The notes beneath the pieces are model-generated. The model saw only the letters and a program-made list of their open reading frames with translations. It searched no databases and was not told the DNA's origin. The translations under genes were made by a program, and so were the position numbers. From NCBI RefSeq assembly GCF_018860425.1, contig NZ_JAHKPI010000014.1, positions 992,329 through 1,056,328 on the forward strand: 64,000 nt of DNA, read 5' to 3'. Of this stretch, positions 43,193-52,510 are shown in pieces; positions within the stretch are counted from its first letter, which is position 1; each line of letters opens with the position of its first letter. This DNA is from Marinobacter sp. F3R08 (lineage in GTDB: Bacteria; Pseudomonadota; Gammaproteobacteria; Pseudomonadales; Oleiphilaceae).

Positions 43193-44101
43193 TCACTGCA
43201 ACAGGTAGCCCACCGGCTGCAAAGGCTCTGGTGCCGGCTCGCCCAGCGCTTCGGCAATGCTTATCTCATGCAGCCGGCATATGGCATCCAGGGGAAGGTC
43301 GTTGGTGTGGCGGCCAAACGGGAACTCAAGCTGTTCCGATAAGCGGTCCAGCCCGAAGAAGGTGTAAGCCACAATCGCCGTGAATACAGGGGTAAACCAG
43401 CCCGCGACACCCACCATCCCGAACGGCAACATATAGCAATAGACATAGGCTGTGCGGTGGGCAAGCAGAGTGTAAGCAAAGGGCAGGGGAGTGTTTGCAA
43501 TGCGTTCTGAGGACGCCTGTATGCCTGCCAGACCGTGCAGGTGCCGGTCTATTGCGGCTGCCGCCACCGAGTCAATGTCGCCCGCCTTATGGGCTTCAGC
43601 AACGACATCTCCGGCTCTTTGTAACATGAATTCGGCCGGACTCCGGGTCTTCAAAGCCTTCTGTACCAGTGCGCCGGACAAGGACTCCGGCAGGTCAGCT
43701 GTCACGTCTTCGCCGCGTAACTGGCCCCGCAGAAGATGGGCGTGGGCCAGGCTTCGCATCAACAGTTCCCGGCGCTGCCCGGGATTCAGGTAGATATTGC
43801 TGGCGCGTGCCAGACTCCGCATTTCATAGACCATGTGTCCCCAGTGTTTGCGAGCCTCCCACCAGCGATCGTAGGTGGCGGTGTTGCGCACACTCAGAAA
43901 AATCGACAGCGCAATGCCCATGATTGTGAACGGCAACAGGGTGTAATCGACGATGCCGTCGAGGTAATGGTGACGGGAAACCCAGGTCACTCCGCCTGCA
44001 AACAGCCCGGTCAGAAAAATATGGGGAAGGATGTGGGGAATAACAGATCCCCGCCACGCCAGCATCAGCCTGAGGGCACCGGGGCGGTCACGTACAATCA
44101 T
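43193..44101 (-). CDS. Bestrophin-family chloride channel-like protein
   Basis: Membrane protein of 302 residues of the bestrophin/UPF0187 group, homopentameric anion channels in bacteria. Conserved features: FTIMGIALSIFLSVRNTATYDRWWEARKHWG in two parts, RWWEARK being diagnostic, and LPFGMVGVAGWFTPV then FPFGRHTNDLPLD near the C-terminus. No clear partner gene; adjacent to sensory genes on both sides. Physiological role in bacteria unclear (possibly anion homeostasis). Confidence 0.9.
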   Translation of the reverse strand: MIVRDRPGALRLMLAWRGSVIPHILPHIFLTGLFAGGVTWVSRHHYLDGIVDYTLLPFTIMGIALSIFLSVRNTATYDRWWEARKHWGHMVYEMRSLARASNIYLNPGQRRELLMRSLAHAHLLRGQLRGEDVTADLPESLSGALVQKALKTRSPAEFMLQRAGDVVAEAHKAGDIDSVAAAAIDRHLHGLAGIQASSERIANTPLPFAYTLLAHRTAYVYCYMLPFGMVGVAGWFTPVFTAIVAYTFFGLDRLSEQLEFPFGRHTNDLPLDAICRLHEISIAEALGEPAPEPLQPVGYLLQ

Positions 44102-44166
44102 GAAACAGGACTCCAGAGAGCGGCTTTGGCCAGTTGGAATGGCCTGAAATTAGATCACATTGGTTA

Positions 44167-46788
44167 TCAGGGGCGCAAAGTCTTCCCCGGGGCATTCAGG
44201 ATGAGTACCTTGAACTCTTTGGCAGGCAGGGGGCGGGAAAAGAGGTAGCCCTGTCCGCTGTCGCAGCCCATGTCCAGCAGCAGGCGGCGTTGGGCTTCGG
44301 TCTCAACACCCTCAGCAATGACCTGCATGCCAAGCTTGTGGGCCATAACCACAATCGCTTCGGAAAGCACCCGATCGTTCTGTTCGGTTTCCATGTTCTT
44401 TACAAACGACTGGTCAATCTTCAGATAGTCGATATCAAACCGTTTGAGGTAAGACAGGGCAGAGTAGCCGATTCCGAAATCATCAATGGCCACCTGAATG
44501 CCGGCATCACGGAAGTGCAGAAGTCTGTCTTTCACTTCCTTGTTGGCGTTCAGAAGCAGGCTTTCGGTAATCTCGATGCTCAGGAACCGTTCTTCCAGAC
44601 CAAGCGCGTGCAGGTGTTCCAGCCAGCTGCTGATACTCAGAGCGTCGCTCTGGAACTGTATCGGTGACATGTTGACAGACACTGGTATACCGATCCCGGT
44701 GAGGTCGTACCATTGCTTGGCAGCGGCGGCTGATTCCCGGAATACCCAGTCGCCGATCTCGACAATCAACCCGGTTTCCTCCGCCAGAGGGATGAAGTCT
44801 GCCGGGCTGATCAAACCGCGCCGGGGGTGATTCCAGCGTATCAACGCTTCTGCTTTTTGAATCTGTCCGCTGGCCAGGTCGAGAATCGGCTGGAAGAATA
44901 CTTCAAACTCCTCGTTCTGAAGGGCAAGCCGCATGTCCGCAATCAGCGCGAGGCGGTTCCGGGCCGAATCCTGCAGGGCGCGGGTGAAATAGCTGATACG
45001 GTTGCGGCCCGCCGATTTGGACGCATACATGGCCTGGTCGGCGCTACTGACCAACTGGTCTACATCTGAGGCGTCATCAGGACAGAAGGCGATGCCGATA
45101 CTGGTGGTGGCATAGATGGTCTCGCCGTTGATGGTGTAGGGAACGGCCAGCTTGTTAATAATCTGCTCGGCTACGGCTTCGGCATCAGCGGTTTTGGCCA
45201 GATCTCGCAGAATAACGGTGAATTCGTCCCCGCCCATTCGTGCAACGGTGTCAGACCCCCTGGTGCAGTGGTTGATGCGTTCAGCGGTCTGGATCAGTAA
45301 CTGATCACCCACCGGGTGTCCAAGGGTGTCATTGATGTCTTTGAAGTGGTCCAGATCGATGAACAAAAGCGCCAGCAGGGAGCCTTCTCGTTGCGATGCC
45401 CGGATTTCCTGTTCCAGGCGATCCTGAAACATATACCGGTTAGGCAGATCGGTCAGGAAATCGTAGTTGGCCTGGCGCCAGATCAGTTCATCGGAACGGA
45501 TTTTTTTGGTGATATCCCAGCCCATGGCAACGTAATGCTGGATTTCGCCCTTTTCGTTATGAAGGGTGTTGATGGTGAGCCATTCCGGAAAAACTTCGCC
45601 ATTCTTGCGACGGTTCCAGATCTCTCCCTGCCAGACCCCTTTCTCGTGGATTTCTTTCCACATGGCCTCAAAGAAGGCAGCATCGTGGCGGCCGGAGCTG
45701 AGGATGGCCGGATTCTTTCCCTGTACTTCCTCAAAACTGTAGCCGGTTGTGCGGGCGAAGGCCGGGTTGATGGCAATGATTCGGTTGTCCGCGTCGGCCA
45801 CCAGTACGGATTCGGAGCTGTGGTTATAAATGGAGGCGGCAAGATCAAGCTCTTCCTGGGCCCGGGCTCTCTCGATCACGATTGAAACCAGGTTGGCGAC
45901 ACTCTCGATCAGAGCGATTTCCTGTTCGTCGGGGGAGCTGGCCTCGCTGCGGTATATAGCGAAGGTTCCCAGTACTTTGCCGGAGGCCGACAGAATCGGC
46001 TCTGACCAGCTCGCGGCCAAGCCTGCATCAAGAGCCATCGCCCTGTAGTCTTTCCAGTAAGGGTCGGACGCAATGTCGGAGACAATGGTGCGTTTGCCGG
46101 TAAACGCAGCGGTACCGCAGGAGCCAACGGCCATACCGATCTGTATACCATGAATCGCCTGGTTATAACGGTCGGGCAGGCTGGGCGCAGCGCCAATCAA
46201 CAGATGCTTTTCTTCTCTGTCCATCAGCAGGATTGAGCACATGGCCCCGGGATAGATCGCTTCAGCGGCCTCGACAATCTGCAGCATAATCTCTTTCAGG
46301 GAGGCGCCCTGCGCAACGCTTTCCAGTGCCTTGCGTCGCATCTGCTCACGCCGCTCAGCGAGCTTCCGGAATGTGATGTCTTCGATCTGGCTGACAGTAT
46401 AGGCCAGGCTGTCATCCGGGTTTCGAACCGCGCGTGTGGAAAGGAGCACATCAATGTTGTCACCGGATTTCCGGATATACCGGGTTTCCATCACGAAATC
46501 GTCAATGACTCCGCCGACCAGTTTCTGGATGAGGCTTTCCTGGTGACTATGGCGATCCGGATGGACCAGATCAGCCCAGGTTCTGGTCTTCAATTCCTCC
46601 GGGGTGTAGCCGAACAGGTCGCAGAACGCCTGGTTGAACTCGATCCATTGGTTGTCCGGACCGGTGGTGGCCATTCCAAACATGGATTGCTCGAAATAGG
46701 CACGGAAACGCTGTTCGCTGGTCTCCAATGTTTGCAAGGCGTTACAGCGCTGTTGCTCCTGATCGGCCTCACTGTCTTTGGTGGGCAT
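44167..46788 (-). CDS. PAS-GAF-PAS-GGDEF-EAL cyclic-di-GMP enzyme
   Basis: Soluble sensor protein of 873 residues. Order: PAS (about 22-140; SMFGMATTGPDNQWIEFNQA), GAF (about 160-310; GSCGTAAFTGKRTIVSDI), PAS (about 318-430; ESVLVADADNRIIAINPAF), GGDEF domain with I-site RGSD and active-site GGDEF (519-523), EAL domain with AEALIRWNHP (about 646-655), EIT and DDFG motifs. Both catalytic halves keep their key residues, so it may make and break cyclic di-GMP. The start ATG at 46788 is most likely; a longer frame exists to 46854 without homology. Links a cytosolic signal to motility or biofilm state. Confidence 0.92.
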   Translation of the reverse strand: MPTKDSEADQEQQRCNALQTLETSEQRFRAYFEQSMFGMATTGPDNQWIEFNQAFCDLFGYTPEELKTRTWADLVHPDRHSHQESLIQKLVGGVIDDFVMETRYIRKSGDNIDVLLSTRAVRNPDDSLAYTVSQIEDITFRKLAERREQMRRKALESVAQGASLKEIMLQIVEAAEAIYPGAMCSILLMDREEKHLLIGAAPSLPDRYNQAIHGIQIGMAVGSCGTAAFTGKRTIVSDIASDPYWKDYRAMALDAGLAASWSEPILSASGKVLGTFAIYRSEASSPDEQEIALIESVANLVSIVIERARAQEELDLAASIYNHSSESVLVADADNRIIAINPAFARTTGYSFEEVQGKNPAILSSGRHDAAFFEAMWKEIHEKGVWQGEIWNRRKNGEVFPEWLTINTLHNEKGEIQHYVAMGWDITKKIRSDELIWRQANYDFLTDLPNRYMFQDRLEQEIRASQREGSLLALLFIDLDHFKDINDTLGHPVGDQLLIQTAERINHCTRGSDTVARMGGDEFTVILRDLAKTADAEAVAEQIINKLAVPYTINGETIYATTSIGIAFCPDDASDVDQLVSSADQAMYASKSAGRNRISYFTRALQDSARNRLALIADMRLALQNEEFEVFFQPILDLASGQIQKAEALIRWNHPRRGLISPADFIPLAEETGLIVEIGDWVFRESAAAAKQWYDLTGIGIPVSVNMSPIQFQSDALSISSWLEHLHALGLEERFLSIEITESLLLNANKEVKDRLLHFRDAGIQVAIDDFGIGYSALSYLKRFDIDYLKIDQSFVKNMETEQNDRVLSEAIVVMAHKLGMQVIAEGVETEAQRRLLLDMGCDSGQGYLFSRPLPAKEFKVLILNAPGKTLRP

Positions 46789-47061
46789 TAACAAAGTGCT
46801 CGTTTTATGAAGTAATGATCTCTGAAGTGTTGGTCGTTTTTGGCCAAAGTTCAAGCCTTTCTGAAGGATTGTGGAGAGCCGGAACGCCCGTCTGTACGCG
46901 GGTTGGTAGCATGCTTCGAGACGCTCGCAAATAGTGGGTCGACTTATTGATAGGTTCCTCTTCTATTGCCTCCCCCTATCTCCGTTTCTATAATCGCGGG
47001 GCGGTCCGCTGCCAGATGGCTGTTTGGCGATCTGGTCAACTCCAATAAGAAGGAAAACGCT
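46789..47061. other. Divergent intergenic region before the second TRAP operon
   Basis: About 270 bp between the c-di-GMP enzyme gene (minus) and dctP (plus), containing the promoters of both. No operator palindrome stood out and no regulator gene is linked to this TRAP operon. Confidence 0.35.
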
Positions 47062-48075
47062 ATGTTGAAACGTCGTGCCTTTCTGGCTGCCACTGCGGCG
47101 GCTACACTCCTGTTCAGTGTCGCTTCTCACGCCGATTACAAGGATGAATACACCGTCTCAACGGTTCTTCCGTCAGCCTTTCCCTGGGGCCAGGCTGCCG
47201 ACAAATGGGTGGAGTTGGTAAAAGAGCGCTCCGACGGCCGTATCAATATGAAGATTTACAGTAACTCCCAGCTGGTCTCCGGTGACCAGACCAAGGAGTT
47301 TTCTGCCATGCGGTCCGGCCTGATTGATATGGCCGTAGGGTCTACCATTAACTGGTCGCCCCAGGTGCCGGAACTGAACCTGTTCTCCCTGCCGTTCCTG
47401 ATGCCGGACTACGCCGCCATTGATGCCATCACCCAGGGTGAGGCTGGCGAGGCAATTTTCGCTGCCATCAAGAAACGTGGTGTTACGCCGCTGGGCTGGG
47501 GCGAGAACGGCTTCCGGGAATTGTCTAACTCCAAGCAGACCATTGATGAGCCGGCCGATCTGGACGGTCTGAAAATTCGCGTTGTGGGCTCGCCTCTGTT
47601 CCAGGACACCTTCACGGCTCTGGGCGCCAATCCTACCCAGATGAGCTGGGCTGACGCCAAGCCGGCACTGACTACCGGTGCCGTGGATGGTCAGGAAAAC
47701 CCGTTGTCGGTCTTTGACGTGGCGCGCATCGATCAGGTGGGTCAGAGCTTCCTGACGCGCTGGCATTATATGGCCGACCCGCTGGTGTTCGCTGTCAGCA
47801 ATCAGGTGTGGGATCAGTTTTCTGCAGAAGATCAGGCTCTGCTGAAGCAGGCGGCAATTGATGCTGGCCAGTGGGAAATCGAGAAATCCCGGGGCGAAGT
47901 GGACGCAATCCTTGCCGAGATCAAGGCACGTGGCGTGGAAGTGACCGAGCTGACCCCTGCACAGCGCAATGCCTTCATTGATGCGACCAAATCTGTCTAC
48001 GAAAAGTGGACCCCTCGCATTGGTGAAGATCTAGTCCAGCAGGCGAAGGACGCTGTTGCCAATCGCAACCAGTAA
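47062..48075 (+). CDS. dctP: TRAP transporter substrate-binding protein DctP (second system)
   Basis: Periplasmic binding protein of 337 residues. The signal peptide includes the twin-arginine-like start MLKRRAFLAATAAATLLF and ends about residue 30. Ligand-binding features: KWVELVKERSDGRINMKIYS, DLDGLKIRVVGSPLFQDTF with the carboxylate-binding Arg, and DAKPALTTGAVDGQENPLSV. ATG 47062 preceded by AAGGAAAA. First gene of a dctPQM operon with no enzyme genes, so its cargo is not deducible. Confidence 0.93.
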   Translation: MLKRRAFLAATAAATLLFSVASHADYKDEYTVSTVLPSAFPWGQAADKWVELVKERSDGRINMKIYSNSQLVSGDQTKEFSAMRSGLIDMAVGSTINWSPQVPELNLFSLPFLMPDYAAIDAITQGEAGEAIFAAIKKRGVTPLGWGENGFRELSNSKQTIDEPADLDGLKIRVVGSPLFQDTFTALGANPTQMSWADAKPALTTGAVDGQENPLSVFDVARIDQVGQSFLTRWHYMADPLVFAVSNQVWDQFSAEDQALLKQAAIDAGQWEIEKSRGEVDAILAEIKARGVEVTELTPAQRNAFIDATKSVYEKWTPRIGEDLVQQAKDAVANRNQ

Positions 48076-48090
48076 TTCAAACCTGCCTCC

Positions 48091-48114
48091 GCGTCCGCCA
48101 TCTTTGGCGGGCGC
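48091..48114 (+). other. Intra-operon hairpin between dctP and dctQ (second system)
   Basis: GCGTCCGCCA (48091-48100) / TGGCGGGCGC (48105-48114) with a 4-base loop; one G-T wobble. Same position, relative to dctP and dctQ, as the hairpin in the first TRAP operon, and likewise lacks a T-tract. Confidence 0.7.
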
Positions 48115-48135
48115 TTGTCCCGACCCGGAGCTGAC

Positions 48136-48630
48136 ATGCCGTCCCGAACTCCCAAGTTTCGCCCTGAGGCCTGGCTGGCCACCATTGCACTGATTGCAAT
48201 CTGCGGCATCAGTCTGGGTAATGTGATTGTCCGCTATACCACGGATGCCTCATTTGCCTTCACCGAGGAGTTTTCGGTGTTCTTCCTGGTGGTGCTTACC
48301 TTTGGTGGAGCGGCAGTGGCTGCTCGTCACAACCAGCATATTCGTATTGAGTTGATTGAACATTACCTTCCGCTCTGGGCCCGCAAAGTGCTGTATGTGC
48401 TGCAATGGCTGGCTGGCGCGACCGTTCTGGGTGCCATGACGTGGTATGGCAGTACCTTTGCCCTGCAGGAATACCAGTGGGAATCTCTGTCGCCGGGGCT
48501 GGGGCTGCCCAACTGGATCTACGTTGTCTGGCTGCCGTTGTTGTCAGTGGCCATTTTCATTCGCACAACCCAGAACATGGTTGACCGACTGCGTGGCAAG
48601 ACAGATCCGGAGGCCGTTCATGAGTCCTGA
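48136..48630 (+). CDS. dctQ: TRAP transporter small permease DctQ (second system)
   Basis: Membrane protein of 164 residues with four hydrophobic segments; family pattern VIVRYTTDASFAFTEEFSVF and AARHNQHIRIELIE. ATG 48136 chosen because GGAG (48126-48129) lies just upstream; an upstream GTG at 48115 is less likely. The end overlaps dctM by 11 bp. Confidence 0.92.
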   Translation: MPSRTPKFRPEAWLATIALIAICGISLGNVIVRYTTDASFAFTEEFSVFFLVVLTFGGAAVAARHNQHIRIELIEHYLPLWARKVLYVLQWLAGATVLGAMTWYGSTFALQEYQWESLSPGLGLPNWIYVVWLPLLSVAIFIRTTQNMVDRLRGKTDPEAVHES

Positions 48631-49924
48631 TCTGTTGATGATCGCCAGTTTCCTGCTGGCTCTGCTGATGGGTGTGCCAGTGGCCATTGCCCTGGGTGTG
48701 GGTGGCGTGGTCGGTATTGTGGCCGGTTTACCCCCGGCCATGCTGGGTACCTTTGGCACCAACACCTACAACAGTGTGGCCAAGTACCCGCTTATTGCGA
48801 TTCCTCTGTTCATCCTGACAGGACTGATTTTCGAGCGCGCGGGGGTGGCTGCCAGTCTGGTGCGGTTTGCCCAGGCGGTTATTGGCCCCCGTCATGGTGG
48901 GTTGACGGTTGTTGCGGTGCTGGTGTGCCTCATCATGGGCGGTATGAGCGGATCTGGCCCTGCCGACGCGGCGGCGGTAGCGATGGTGATGCTGCCGAGT
49001 ATGAAGAAAGCCGGTTACCCGCAGCCGTTTTCGGCTTCTCTGATTGCGGCTTCGTCGTCTACGGCGATTCTGATTCCGCCTTCCATTGCGTTGATTCTCT
49101 ATTCTATTGTGGTTCCTGGCGTTGATTTGCGGGCGCTCTTTGCCGCCGGACTTTTCCCCGGCATCCTGGCGGGCATCTCTCTGTTGGCGCCGGCGCTGTA
49201 TTTTGCCCGCAAGTATCGGTGGGAAGATCCGGAAACTGTGGAGCGTCCGCTACTGTGGCCCAGCTTCAAGGCCGCGCTGCCGGCGTTGTTTGCACCGGTG
49301 ATTATTCTCGGAGGGCTTCGGTCGGGGCTTTTCACGCCAACGGAGGCCGCTGTCGTCGCAGTAACCTATGGGGTGCTGGTTGGTTGCCTGTTGTACCGGA
49401 ATCTGGGTATCCGGGATCTGTGGAACCTGATGACCGAAGCGGCCGTTACCTCCGGGGTGGTCATGTTTATCATTGCATTGGCCGGTATCTTTGCCTGGGC
49501 CGGCACCACTCTGGGCACCTTCCAGCATCTGGCGGATGCGCTGCTTTCGCTCTCGGAAAACGGGTGGGTGCTACTGGGTCTTGTGATGGTCCTGGTGCTG
49601 ATCGCCGGTATGTTGCTGGACGCCATTTCCATCTACCTGATTTTGATCCCGATCGTGCTGCCGCTGATGAACCATTTTGGCTGGAACCCGATCTGGTTCG
49701 GCATTCTGCTGGCGATGAACATCGCCATCGGGCAGTTTACGCCGCCGGTTGCCGTTAACCTGATGGTGACCACCCGTATAGCCAACATCCGTCTGGAACA
49801 TACCATTGGCTGGGCACTGGTGTTCATCGCGGCCATGGGATTGAGTCTGCTGTTGGTGATGCTGGTGCCGGGCATTGCGCTGTGGTTGCCGGAGAAGCTT
49901 GGTTATGTTGTAGGCCCCTGGTAG
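48620..49924 (+). CDS. dctM: TRAP transporter large permease DctM (second system)
   Basis: Membrane transporter of 434 residues with the canonical sequence: LLALLMGVPVAIALGVGG, MGGMSGSGPADAAAVAMVMLP in two halves, SSSTAILIPPSIALILYS, and QFTPPVAVNLMVTTRI. ATG 48620 overlaps dctQ (11 bp). Longer frame to 48446 is a dctQ shadow. Completes the second TRAP importer. No terminator hairpin seen before the convergent yeiH gene. Confidence 0.94.
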   Translation: MSPDLLMIASFLLALLMGVPVAIALGVGGVVGIVAGLPPAMLGTFGTNTYNSVAKYPLIAIPLFILTGLIFERAGVAASLVRFAQAVIGPRHGGLTVVAVLVCLIMGGMSGSGPADAAAVAMVMLPSMKKAGYPQPFSASLIAASSSTAILIPPSIALILYSIVVPGVDLRALFAAGLFPGILAGISLLAPALYFARKYRWEDPETVERPLLWPSFKAALPALFAPVIILGGLRSGLFTPTEAAVVAVTYGVLVGCLLYRNLGIRDLWNLMTEAAVTSGVVMFIIALAGIFAWAGTTLGTFQHLADALLSLSENGWVLLGLVMVLVLIAGMLLDAISIYLILIPIVLPLMNHFGWNPIWFGILLAMNIAIGQFTPPVAVNLMVTTRIANIRLEHTIGWALVFIAAMGLSLLLVMLVPGIALWLPEKLGYVVGPW

Positions 49925-49958
49925 GGGCCTGATGATTGCCCTCCGGCGTTGATTGGCC

Positions 49959-50963
49959 CTATGCTGCGCCAATCAGCGCCGGCGTGACCAGAGCGCCCCC
50001 GGCGAGCAGCGCACCGAACAGGCAGAGTGCCAAAATAAATGGCTTCAGGCCCAGGTGTCGGAGCGCTTCGATCCGGGTCTGGTAGCCCAGAGCCGCCATT
50101 GCCATGGTCATGGCGACGTGCCCGGTAAATACCAGTCCACCTTGTATCGGCTGCGGCATATGCAACAGGCTGTTGAGCAAAACAACAGCGATAAAGCCAA
50201 AAGCGAACCAGGGAATGGTCAGCTTGCCACCGTCATTCTCAGCCCCGCCTTCGGTGCGGCGGTACCTTGTCCAGATCTGACCAACGATCAGAAGAAAGGG
50301 TACCAGAAGCATCACCCGAACCAGTTTCACAATAACAGCGTTAGCCAGGGCTTCCTGTCCGACAGCACCACCAGCGGCCACAACCTGAGCAACCTCGTGT
50401 ACGGTCGATCCAATGTAAATTCCGTATAGTCCTTGCTCCCAGCCGAGCAGGGGATACAGCACCGGATAGATGAACATGGCCAGGGTGCCGAACAGAACCA
50501 CCGTTGCTACCGCCATGGAGGTGGCGGCTGGCCGCGCGCGAATCGCGCTCTCGGTTGCCAGCACTGCCGCCGCTCCACAGATGGCACTTCCCGCGCTGGT
50601 CAGGATGGCAGTATCGCGATCAAGCTTCAGCCAGCGAGTACCCAGCCAATAACCTGCGGTCGTAATCGTGAGAACCACCAGCATATCCAGCACGATGATT
50701 TTGGGGCCAAGGCCGATTAGCTGTTGCAAGGTGAGCGAGAATCCAAACAGCACGATTCCGGTCCGTAATAACCAGCGTGCTGAAAACTGGAGGCCGGCTG
50801 AGACGCCGCTCAGTCGCTTGCTGAGCCTGAGATTTCCGATAACAAGACCCAGCAATAGCGTGAACACCAAAGGTCCCAGGCCCGTCTTTTGCACCGGCGG
50901 CAGGGCAGCCAGCCCATAACCGGCGAGTGTCAGAAATGCGCATAACCCTAATCCTCTGAACAT
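49959..50963 (-). CDS. YeiH/UPF0324 family putative exporter
   Basis: Membrane protein of 334 residues with about ten hydrophobic helices and family pattern LLLGLVIGNLRLSKRLSGV, LRTGIVLFGFSLTLQQLIG, SAICGAAAVLATESAI and GSTVHEVAQVVAAGG. Family has been linked to sulfate or thiosulfate-type anion movement in some bacteria. Usually paired with a LysR-type YeiE regulator gene, which is absent here. Upstream of the ATG is a GAATAT-CC-ATATTC palindrome. Confidence 0.88.
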   Translation of the reverse strand: MFRGLGLCAFLTLAGYGLAALPPVQKTGLGPLVFTLLLGLVIGNLRLSKRLSGVSAGLQFSARWLLRTGIVLFGFSLTLQQLIGLGPKIIVLDMLVVLTITTAGYWLGTRWLKLDRDTAILTSAGSAICGAAAVLATESAIRARPAATSMAVATVVLFGTLAMFIYPVLYPLLGWEQGLYGIYIGSTVHEVAQVVAAGGAVGQEALANAVIVKLVRVMLLVPFLLIVGQIWTRYRRTEGGAENDGGKLTIPWFAFGFIAVVLLNSLLHMPQPIQGGLVFTGHVAMTMAMAALGYQTRIEALRHLGLKPFILALCLFGALLAGGALVTPALIGAA

Positions 50964-50983
50964 TGCCCGCTCCTAACTTTTTG

Positions 50984-50997
50984 GAATATCCATATTC
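50984..50997. promoter_or_regulatory. Palindrome upstream of the YeiH-family gene
   Basis: GAATATCCATATTC, a 6-2-6 inverted repeat 20-34 bp before the minus-strand ATG at 50963, overlapping the probable promoter. A likely binding site for an unlinked regulator. Confidence 0.45.
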
Positions 50998-51122
50998 TAT
51001 TAGGTAGCTATAAATCTGTTAACTGGATGTTTTGGGTTTTTGTAATTGGTAAAACCGATAATTGGTTCAGCATTCATCGGGCACTGAAGAGTTGGGTGTG
51101 TGGACCGGAATCCTGGCAATGC

Positions 51123-51842
51123 TTAACTGACCTTCTGGATAGGAGAGTAGGTGCAGTCGTTAGATTCATTGAGTTTTTTGAGTGTCTTGCGCAGTTTTCT
51201 CCGTTGCAACCAGGAGGCTTGATGCTGGGTATCCCAGGTTTCCGGTGCAAGGTCGCAAATGGTGTCATGGACGACAAGGCTGAAGCTTCGTTCTGCCCCT
51301 GTGGGAAGATCTTCCGACCCGTAGACGCCAATCAACTTGATGGTTAAGCGCTTGAACTGAATGTTCTGTGCTGGCAGTTGCCCGTCAAGTTCAATGTTCT
51401 CAGTGCTTGCAACTCGCCGGATGATTTCCCGAAACGATCCGATATGGAGGAAATCTCCGGAGTGCAAGGGACCCTGCCGGGTATTGTCACGAACACGCTC
51501 GGGAATGGGTGTCTGGGTGCGCTCAACTGCTCCCGGATTTTTGTCCTCGCTGGCACGATGGTCGTACTCACGCTCATAGTCAGTGACATCGATCGTGATG
51601 CTTCCCTGGTTGGTCTCCAGCTCAGCGATGATGTATTCCACGAAAACGGGTTCTGCGCTCATATTGCTTATGATGCACAGGGCGTCTGCGTCTTTTCGTC
51701 TGCCCCGATTGATGATGATTCGGGGCCTGCGTTGGCGCTTGTAGCCGGAGTACAGCAGTTGGGCATAGAACAGCCAGATGAAGAGTGTTCCGATGGAGGT
51801 GAGGGCTGAGATGGTTTCATAATTCTGTGATAGCCAGGTCAT
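51123..51842 (-). CDS. Hypothetical single-span membrane protein (239 aa)
   Basis: One N-terminal transmembrane segment (ALTSIGTLFIWLFYAQLLYS, about 13-32) then a basic stretch (KRQRRPRIIINRGRRK) and a mainly beta cytosolic domain (LCIISNMSAEPVFVEYIIAEL; IKLIGVYGSEDL; FSLVVHD) and charged C-terminus (KLRKTLKKLNES). Family not recognised; arrangement resembles small integral proteins with a cytosolic beta-sandwich. Between a YeiH-type exporter and a tiny DUF1328 gene; no obvious operon partner. Confidence 0.7.
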   Translation of the reverse strand: MTWLSQNYETISALTSIGTLFIWLFYAQLLYSGYKRQRRPRIIINRGRRKDADALCIISNMSAEPVFVEYIIAELETNQGSITIDVTDYEREYDHRASEDKNPGAVERTQTPIPERVRDNTRQGPLHSGDFLHIGSFREIIRRVASTENIELDGQLPAQNIQFKRLTIKLIGVYGSEDLPTGAERSFSLVVHDTICDLAPETWDTQHQASWLQRRKLRKTLKKLNESNDCTYSPIQKVS

Positions 51843-52040
51843 AGAGATTGCTCCTTAATCCCCGTATCCGGATGCAGCGTTGTTCAGGTTGGAGGTAAGC
51901 AAGCTGGAGGTAACGTGGCCTGGGAAATGCCGGGGTGATGGCCGTGGGTCGTTTCAGCGTGCCTGGTCAGACCGTGGTCTGGAAATGATGCGCCGCCGCT
52001 GCCGGAAAAGAGTGTGGAGGTGGCAGCAGCGGCCTGGTTG

Positions 52041-52217
52041 CTAGACTTTCGGGCCTTTGCCCCTGAGGGCGTTAGCCACCAGCGATATCACCAGCAGTGC
52101 AAGAAAGATGAAAAACAGAATCTTCGCAAAGCCGGCGGCGGCTCCAGCAATGCCACCGAAACCCAGGACACCAGCGATAACTGCGATGATCAGACAGACA
52201 ATAGCCCAATAGAGCAT
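52041..52217 (-). CDS. DUF1328/YtjA family small membrane protein
   Basis: Protein of 58 residues: [20 protein letters not shown] opens, followed by a Gly/Ala-rich turn and second hydrophobic span ([20 protein letters not shown]), ending LRGKGPKV. This two-helix layout and Gly-rich middle is the DUF1328 (UPF0391) family, of unknown role, often stress-induced. Ribosome binding site GGAGG immediately upstream of the ATG. Confidence 0.88.
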   Translation of the reverse strand: MLYWAIVCLIIAVIAGVLGFGGIAGAAAGFAKILFFIFLALLVISLVANALRGKGPKV

Positions 52218-52510
52218 TTTCTATCCTCCGTTCGAGAATTGTCATATTACCGTGGCATGGGGGCAGAGTGGGTGCAAGTTCCGGACGGGTTCCTGAAGGG
52301 ACAGTAACCCTGTGTCCACGTGCCATCCCTGTTGGCAGCCTCCATGCTGTTCACCTCTGGTTTTCCATACCTGTAGCCTTGAACAGACTGCGACCAATGG
52401 CAGGGGTAACCGGGCCCAAAGGCGGAGTGAATTCCACGAAATCACGATTCAAACTGTGCCGATAGGTCACTCGTGTTATGCACCCCAACCAATTCCTTCT
52501 GGAGGGCTTT
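52218..52510. other. Intergenic region between DUF1328 gene and MDR oxidoreductase gene
   Basis: About 290 bp between divergently oriented genes with no convincing further gene; both promoters are expected here. No strong palindrome or terminator was noticed. Confidence 0.35.
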
